NCBI GenBank assembly: GCA_900155495.1
Contig: FTLJ01000323.1
Span: 1-13,528, forward strand
Reading direction: 5' to 3'
DNA from: Porogramme epimiltina
Taxonomy: Eukaryota > Basidiomycota > Agaricomycetes > Polyporales > Polyporaceae
DNA: 13,528 nucleotides
Part shown: in pieces, positions 7,501 to 13,528 of the stretch
Layout of the letters: each line of letters starts with the position of its first letter
Numbering within the stretch: the first letter of the stretch is position 1
Translations under genes and position numbers: made by a program
The notes under the pieces: model-generated
Database searches by the model: none
What the model saw: only the letters and a program-made list of their open reading frames with translations
What the model was told of the DNA's origin: nothing

Positions 7501-10022
7501 GAGAACACCTCCTGCACTGGCTCGAAGTCTCGAGCTTGATGGGGGATATTGATGGTGCTATTGATGCTTTAGAAAATGCACAGACTGCTCTCCAGGTATG
7601 TGACATCATAGACACACGTTCAGGATGACCGCTCATCAGCGCTTCGACTGGCTTTCAGAAATTGGGTGTCCCTCCGATGGGCGTCATAGCGATGCTCAAC
7701 GACTGCAAGCGTGTGGTGCATCTCTGCTATCCTGCAATTTCATCGTCCGCCGGACATGTCTACATATCCGTTCTTCAATCCTCCCCCTCCACCTCCGTCC
7801 TCCGGTCCGCATACTCTTCAGTTCTTGCTGACACACCCCGCATCCACATCGGCCAACTGTCAAGATGGAATGCCAACACGATCACGGTGGAGGGCCACAA
7901 GGCCGCCGCCAACTCCGTCGCCTATTCCCCCGATGGCGAGCGCATCGTCTCTGCCTCCAAGGACTACACCATTCGATTGTGGAACTGCCGGACGGGGGCA
8001 CAGCTTCATATACTGAAGGGGCAGAGCTCAGTAGGGAGTGTTGTGTTTTCTCCAGATGGGAAGGGGATCCTGTCTGGGACAGAGGACGGGGTGGTGGCGG
8101 TGTGGGATGCGCAGACGGGTGAATGGATCGCATCGCGGAAACTGCATCCCGCCTTTATTTTCGCGGTGGCTTTCTCCTCAAATGGCTTACATGCGGCTTC
8201 TGGGTCTCAAGATCACACTGTAACTCTATGGAATATCGCACTTGGGGAGCAGGTGGAACCTGAGGTGTTAGAGGGCCATTCGGACTGGGTCCAATCTGTC
8301 GCCTTCTCTCACAGCGGGTCACTTTTAATCTCTGGAGGCGCGGACAGTACCTGCAATATTTGGACAGTCTATGACACCTCAAACCCTCGCAAACTAGAAC
8401 ATGACTCTCCAGTTCGCGGCGTCGTTATCTCTCCCGACGACAAGACGATCGCGTGCGGATGCAAGAACGGGCTCGTTCTGTGGTCCATCGAAGATCTGAC
8501 CTATCCCCGTCGCCTCAAGACACTCCCCGTGGAGGACGGCGTTCGGGGGCTCGAATTCTCTCCTGACGGCCGCACCCTCGCCGTCGGGTGCGATCTCGGT
8601 GAAGGATCGTGGATCGGTCTGTGGGACGTTGGGACGGGGGAGTGGGTCGGGGAGCGCGAGGAGATTCGAGGAGAAAAAATCAAAGGATTGCGGTTTTCCC
8701 CCGACGGGTCGCAACTCGTCTCAGCCCACGAACGGGGAACGGTGCGGTTGTGGGACGTGGGGGTGATGCGGATGAGCGCGGGCTCAGGCTCAGACGACAG
8801 TGGAGCAGGCGATGGGCGGTGTTCGTCGAGGGTTTTGGCTGTTGCGTTTTCACCTCTGGACGGGGATCGGCTTGGGGTGGTGGTGGAAGACGGGACGGTG
8901 GAGCTCTGGGACGTCCCTTCGAGGAAGATGGTCAGCAAGATGGCGCACCCGCACCCCGGTACCCTCAATCCTGGCTATGTGGCTCTGACATGGTCTCCGG
9001 ACGGGACCCGGCTTGCGCTGACTGGGCATGAAGACCACTCCATCGCTGCATATGACACGGCGCAGGCCTCATTTACCTCCATCCTCCAGGGGCATTCCGA
9101 AGACGTGCTCCCCGTCGTGTTCACACCGGACTCCCAAAGTGTTGTCTCCGGGTCTTTCGACGGCAGCATTCGTCTCTGGGACGCCACGCTTGGGACCGAG
9201 AAGGCGTTATTCGAGGGGAAGCGCCACGCCATTTGGGCTATTGAAATCTCGCCATGCGGAAGATGTGTCCTCTTCTCGGCGATGACACGTACGCCTCTCC
9301 ATTCCCCCGGCTCCGATCCCCAGGAAGTAAGATCATACCATTCGTCGGCTACAGGAAATACTATGCGCTATCCAACTATGCACCTATACGATATCAGGTC
9401 AAACACCATGACCATGGAGATGAACCACCACCACGCCGTTGTTGCCCTCTCCTTCTCGTCTGATGGGTCACGCGTCGTCGGATCAAGCGAGCGCGGCCAG
9501 ATCTCCCTCTGGGACATCTCCCCTTCCCTTCACTCAGATGCGGACACCGCGCGACAAGACGCCGACGGGACTCCTGAACCAAGCAGGGGAGCTCTTCATC
9601 TCCTGGCAGAGCTCCATCCAGAAACATCCGGCATTTGGGTCGAGCGCATCCGGTTCTCCGCCGACGAGGGCGCTGTCATCACCAATGCCTGCTTCGCACC
9701 GATCACGAACCAGGCGCACTGGCCACTCATCGCGCAGCACGGCGCTGGTTCACAGCCAGGCTCTGGATCCACCGACTCTCATCTGCACCCCGACTACTTC
9801 CTCACTGACGGCTGGATTTGGTGCCGGGGTCGTGGGGAGGAACCTCGACGAGGGTGCTGGCTCCCGCCAGCGTATCGATACCAGCCCGGGACAGTGGGGT
9901 ACCTGCGCATTCCTGGAGGGTGGGATGCCAGGGGAGAATGGGTTGCGTTTGCTACAAATGAAGGGCGGCTTGTCATCGTGGACATGTCTGGCGGCTCAGA
10001 GCAGATACTGTGTCGAACCTAA
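4564..10022 (+). CDS. NACHT-WD40 repeat protein (fungal NLR/STAND receptor)
   Basis: Putative signal-sensing STAND NTPase: WD40 ligand binding would drive NTP-dependent oligomerisation and release an N-terminal effector; fungal relatives act in non-self recognition and regulated cell death. Exons fitted by frame and splice signals: 4564-5097, 5187-5365, 5446-5614, 5769-5928, 5980-7595, 7659-10022, giving about 1,673 residues. Donors are GTGCGC, GTACGT, GTACGT, GTAGGC and GTATGT; all acceptors end CAG. Residues 20-130 are S/T/P-rich and probably disordered. A helical stretch with ALDLTESLSDGVPFLSG follows. NACHT: Walker A GQAGTGKST (about 414-422), Walker B VIVIDALDEC (about 519-528), ITSRPE (about 555), then GGLFIHISTA and IHPSFPDFL (about 752) of the helical and winged-helix-like region. 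About 12 WD40 units (about 964-1507) carry SPDG and LWD motifs; a C-terminal tail follows. The frame is open upstream to 4408, but 4564 fits the TATA box and leader. All key motifs are intact. Uncertain: a possible 36-base exon at 5672-5707 and an optional intron at 9289-9354. Confidence 0.9.
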
Positions 10023-11870
10023 TACGCCGTCGTAGTTTAGCCTTCTACCGGTTGTCATTCCTTCTGAACCGCCAGCAGTGCCTGTGCCTCGAGGATCGAC
10101 ATTGTATGCGGACCGCCACACTCACGCGTACATTATCCCAGGTAACTTTGCCGTCGCTAAACATACTCTCGGACTCTACGATAGAGGTCTTGTTGGCTAA
10201 GGCGTAGCGTAGTGTCTGTCTGTGCCGCCGCATATATCCGCAATTATCATAATTGACAGTATCGTGCCTCGCGCATAGCGAAGCACAAGGAACTATATCG
10301 ATGCTAGATAAGATTTTCAGTAGGCGGTATATATTACAGCGGGGGTTACCACGTCGGGAGGACGACAGAGGTATTCGATGGGCGCACATCCAGGTGGGGC
10401 TCGAATGAGGAACGCTCATCATATACCCGGTAAGAGATGGAAGCATCACGGAGTAGAGCATACTCGTAGGGGTGTCTGTGAAAGATCTTAGTTAGAGCGG
10501 CGCCACGCGGACATGATCTCTCAATCGCCTTGTACCACTTCCCGAAGCGATAGGTTTTCGAGTGACTTATATAGTACTCTGCTATAAGGGCACGAGAAAT
10601 AGATGGAGGATAGCTATGAGTTAGTTGATCTTACTATGAGGCGCAGCCACAAGGGGCAATCACCGCAGGGTATGGAAAATATGGCCCTAGAGAGTGCATA
10701 GTTCTGGAAACGACGTGATCTGAGGGTGTCGTCGGGACGAAGGGAGAAGGAAACACTATTGGCTCAAGGTGGACTGGAAGGCCAAAAAGCATCGAGGGGC
10801 GGAGTAGCGATGGGTGGCCGGCTTCTGTATAGGGGCAGTCAGGGAACGTGAACCTATGGAGCAGCAGAGGGCGGACGGTGACTTGCGGACGCACACCTGT
10901 ATGAAGGGAGCCACGTCCGGGGGTGCGGGAGATCGCGACCCGAGAAGCAGCAGTGCAGGAGCGCATATAGGCAGCTGACAGGGGCCTGTGTAGACGAACG
11001 GGTCGTGACTGTTGCGACCGGGAACGTCTACTGCGAGGACGCAGCTTCGGCGATGGAGAGCAGGGGAGAAGGCGGACGGGTATGGCAGGGCCGATCGCGC
11101 CCCCAGTCGAAGATCGGAGCTGAGGAGAGGCCGGGTGAGGAAAGCGCCGAGAGGGCGGTGGGAGCTTGAGGCATACACGGCGCGGAGGAGGCGAGCAGGA
11201 CAGTGGGGGTAGGCATGACGGCAGGGCGTTTTCGCATGAGACAGAGGGCGCGCGGGGCTTGGAAGACGAAGCAGGAGATCGGGCTGCGAGTCAAAGAAGG
11301 GGGGCGAAGCTGGTGGGCGGCTGAAGAGGCGCGCGGGCGGTGCCTGGGCCGCGGATCATCCGGATAGATGCCGTGTCGGCGTCTGCAAGATCGTCGGGAT
11401 CCGGCGTTGCCCTCTGCCCGTAAGCCTGTCCCCCGTCGACCCAGGTCGGACTCGGACAACGTCTCCCTGTGCTCGCTCCCTTCTTCGCTTGCTCCGCCGA
11501 TGGACCTCAGCTCTCCTTCAGGCCCTGCATCTCTATCTCGCGCGGGTATGAAGTGCTCTGTCACCTAGCGTCGCTGCCGTAATCTCGAAGCGCTCTCCTT
11601 GCACCGTACGTCCGTCCTCGAATGCTCGCCCAATCCTCTATTTGACTTCGCGCCCCTCTCAGCTACAACGTCTTCTGAGGGCCACGTGTGTCTTCAAGTT
11701 GTAGACCCATCATCTATGTCAACTGCAAGATGTCATCCTCTAGCCAACATCTAGTCTCAGCTTCCCGCAGTGTGTATCATGGCGCCGCACAATCACTTCG
11801 CGCTACAAGCATGGCACAATGCTGCCACCTTCCCTTACGAACGCCCCTCCACACAGCCGTGTTCCTGGTC
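10023..11870. other. Long stretch without a convincing gene
   Basis: The 3' flank of the NLR gene. Open frames on the minus strand (10045-10461, 10634-10966, 11028-11564) show no known domain and look like low-complexity S/P/R-rich translations. No AATAAA was noticed just after the stop. From about 10,850 to 11,340 the plus strand is markedly purine-rich (many GGAG, GAGG, GGGG words); from about 11,390 to 11,660 it is pyrimidine-rich. A 15-base palindrome lies at 10241-10255. Confidence 0.5.
10241..10255. repeat. 15-base AT-rich palindrome
   Basis: CAATTAT and ATAATTG flank a single C, giving perfect 7-base arms about 220 bases after the NLR stop codon. It might lie in the 3' untranslated region; its role is unknown. 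Confidence 0.6.
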
Positions 11871-11876
11871 TATATA
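11871..11876 (+). promoter_or_regulatory. TATA box upstream of the right-hand gene remnant
   Basis: TATATA at 11871-11876 lies 138 bases before the ATG at 12009. A pyrimidine-rich leader (about 11,965-12,005, with CTCCTCCCC and CTCCTCTCATC) follows. The arrangement is what a basidiomycete promoter looks like, which suggests the right-hand gene once had its own start here. Confidence 0.4.
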
Positions 11877-12008
11877 CTTTGCAGTGAATCAACTTTCTGT
11901 GCCATTTGCCCAACATGTGCCAATACATCCCCAAAGCGCCGTCACAACAAGCACATGCCCCACGCTCCTCCCCATCCTAGTATTCTGCATCTCCTCTCAT
12001 CACTCCGG

Positions 12009-13528
12009 ATGCCCCCGTCGTCATTTAACGTTGCCCTCACTTTCTCTATGGATCTCACCAAAGTCACATTCAACCACAGGCCCGTCTACGTCATCCCGCC
12101 TTCGCCCGCGAAGACAGCACCCTGCGGCAGGTGCCAGAGCGAGTTCGGCGGCACCCCACAGAAGCGGCAGCACGTACGTTGGCCAAATGGCCTCGTCCGC
12201 TGCGACGCGCGTGCAACGCCGCAATCTCACAGCAGACATGCCCCAGCCGTTCGCAGGTCGCCCACAGACTACACGACCTTAATGTCCGGTGGCCGATCGT
12301 GCGTCCTGCGCGGTACTCGCCGCTCGCGTTGCGCGAGGAGCCCAGCGTCGATGCCGTGCACGTCGTGTCGTGCATGGTGCGCCCAGACGGCAAGTAGAAG
12401 ACGTCCAGCGTGCGGGAGCGGTTGCGGGAGACGAAGGTGACGGAAGGGTCCGGGTGCGCGGTGGTATAATGGGGAGCTAGTGGTGCGTGGCGGCGGGAGC
12501 GACCAGAACTCGATGCGCCAGAACGTCTACGGTACGTCGCGCCGCCTCCTCAGAGTGAAGCAGCGCCTCCTCCTCATCGTCTCCTACCCCCCACCCGCAG
12601 TGACCTCAATCGAGGACTGGTGCATCTTCGGGCTCCCGAAGCCCGGCGCGGACTCAGGGATCGGGCGCACGGAGCGCATAGAGGTCGCGCGGTGCACGCG
12701 ACCCAGGTACCGCGCGCGCGTCATCCCAAATGGTGTGATCGCGGGCGCGCATTTTGTGCAGATGCCCGACTATGTGCAGGTGACTGGCGTTGTGGATCTC
12801 ACGAAAATGAACATACCAAGGGCGGTGAGAGCGGCGAGCTCGACCCGCACGGCGCGCGCAGAAACATCGAGAGCCGCGCGCGCTCCCTGCGCCGTTTGGC
12901 CAGGGGCGCGCCTCCGCATGCTCCTTGCACTCGACACTATTCTCCCACCCGCAGGCAACGCGATCGATGGGCGAGTCTTCTCGAGCGCGCGAGGCGAGCT
13001 CCAGGAGACATGGTGAGCGCCACCCACAGTACCCACCCGTGTCCGCGCGTGCTCACCTCAGACCACCCCTCGCGTTGTGCAGAACGTCTTGGCGTGCGAC
13101 AGGTTTTGCATCCGCGCGTGCGAGTATGGCCCATGCGCGCCGCGGTTCTGTCAGGACGTCTACGTCCTCGGCTGCGCGTGGGAAATGCCCGGCAGTGCTG
13201 CAGGCGCGCGTTTAACTAGCGCCCGCGCGACGCCCGCGAGGTGCGCACCCCCTTCGCTCCATTCCGTCCCCATTCTCCAAGAGGCCTGCGTCGCTGACCT
13301 TGGCGCGCGCGCGCGCTACATTGGCAGTTGGTGGGTGTGAACGGCACCTGGGCTTTCCCCTAGGGGGAGCGGCCCACCCCGCCCGCACACCCCGCCCGCG
13401 CGACGTCCCCCCTGCGCGTTCACGACGCCGCTCGCGAACCGCCTCGTGCCCACGTCGACCACGCGCACGGGCTCGGGGGGCAGTGCGTTCCCCAAGCGCG
13501 TAAACGAGGCAAGCACTGCAGTGAGTCC
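12009..13528 (+). pseudogene. Secreted 'macrofage activating glycoprotein'-family gene, broken and partial
   Basis: Blocks in the family's order are visible. HRPVYVIPPSPAKTAP and GRCQSEF (about 12072-12150) are followed, after a 300-base gap, by DQNSMRQNVY (12501-12530) and a 69-base intron (12532-12600, GTACGT...CCGCAG) joining in frame to SIEDWCIFGLPKPG, ARVIPNG and MPDYVQVTG. A shift at about 12813-12818 moves GGESGELDPHGA to another frame. GNAIDGRVFSS (12957 onward) follows CCCGCAG. FCIRACEYGP and GCAWEMPG follow a GTGAGC...GTGCAG gap (about 13013-13082) that does not restore frame. GTWAFP then a TAG (13361-13363), PTPPAHPA, and after a shift in the C run near 13405-13412 FTTPLANRLVPTSTT, the S/T-rich tail, end at the window edge. 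No clear signal peptide remains. The intact family is a basidiomycete extracellular Cys-rich glycoprotein of unclear role; the name is historical. Several lesions suggest a pseudogene, though some could be assembly indels. Confidence 0.65.
12174..12480. other. Interrupting segment inside the right-hand pseudogene
   Basis: The family's first two conserved blocks, normally split by nothing or one short intron, are about 300 bases apart here. A good donor word GTACGT stands at 12174-12179, but the nearest acceptor-like TAG (12478-12480) does not restore the frame of DQNSMRQNVY. The segment is GC-rich and open in several frames on both strands. The minus-strand frame reading about 12470 down to 12290 (TFVSRNRSRTLDVFYLPSG) has GC-rich third positions, but so does the opposing plus frame, so neither is called as a gene. 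Confidence 0.35.

Noticed and set aside
8501..8968. Long minus-strand frame opposite the WD40 region
   Set aside because: It is a shadow of the GC-rich WD40 coding strand; no family resemblance.
10045..10461. Minus-strand frame of 138 codons downstream of the NLR gene
   Set aside because: No domain, no promoter and no splice support; composition resembles a random translation.
11028..11564. Minus-strand frame of 178 codons rich in S, P, A and R
   Set aside because: Produced by the purine-rich plus strand; no motif, signal peptide or credible exon structure.
11688..12008. Upstream part of the plus-strand frame that ends at 12440
   Set aside because: It contains the TATA box (11871) and a CT-rich leader, so it is promoter and leader; recognisable family sequence starts only after 12009.
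1..13528. tRNA, rRNA, CRISPR array or bacterial-type operon signals
   Set aside because: No tRNA T-loop context, no spaced identical repeats with unique spacers and no ribosome-binding-site gene starts were found; the window is eukaryotic.

Overview
The window looks like a piece of nuclear genome from a basidiomycete fungus, most likely an Agaricomycete. Three things point there. The coding sequence is cut by short introns of about 50-90 bases with GTRNGY donors, CTGAC-like branch points and CAG acceptors. The one intact gene is a large NACHT-WD40 (fungal NLR/STAND) protein of the kind expanded in mushrooms. The right edge holds remains of a secreted Cys-containing family best known from basidiomycetes. 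No bacterial signals (operons, ribosome binding sites, CRISPR, tRNA or rRNA genes) are seen.

Layout. 1-3120 has no convincing gene. It is repeat-rich: a diverged 230-base foldback (482-713), a cleaner 215-base MITE-like element with long terminal inverted repeats (1619-1833), a 9-base tandem repeat next to two hairpins (2612-2726) and a doubled 19-base unit (2904-2938). 3123-4349 is a candidate non-autonomous DNA transposon: 33-base inverted repeats with one mismatch enclose five copies of an AATATGATAAC motif and a decayed fragment of a RasGEF (CDC25-type) gene that still keeps an intron. No transposase is seen.

4564-10022 is the centrepiece: an apparently intact, multi-exon NLR of about 1,670 residues. 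It has a disordered S/T/P-rich leader, a predicted helical N-terminal region, a NACHT NTPase with Walker A, Walker B and a TSRPE motif, a helical winged-helix-like region, and a C-terminal WD40 array of about 12 repeats. Its TATA-like box lies only about 110-160 bases from the right end of the transposon.

10023-12008 is largely featureless. It shows a purine-to-pyrimidine strand switch near 11,360 and ends in a plausible promoter and leader. 12009-13528 carries recognisable blocks of a gene of the family usually annotated 'macrofage activating glycoprotein'. The blocks are in order, but frameshifts, stops and a 300-base interruption break them, and the remains run off the window edge.

Taken together, this is one intact putative self/non-self recognition receptor set among small DNA transposons and two gene fossils. 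Functions are read from sequence motifs and family knowledge. No database search was possible.
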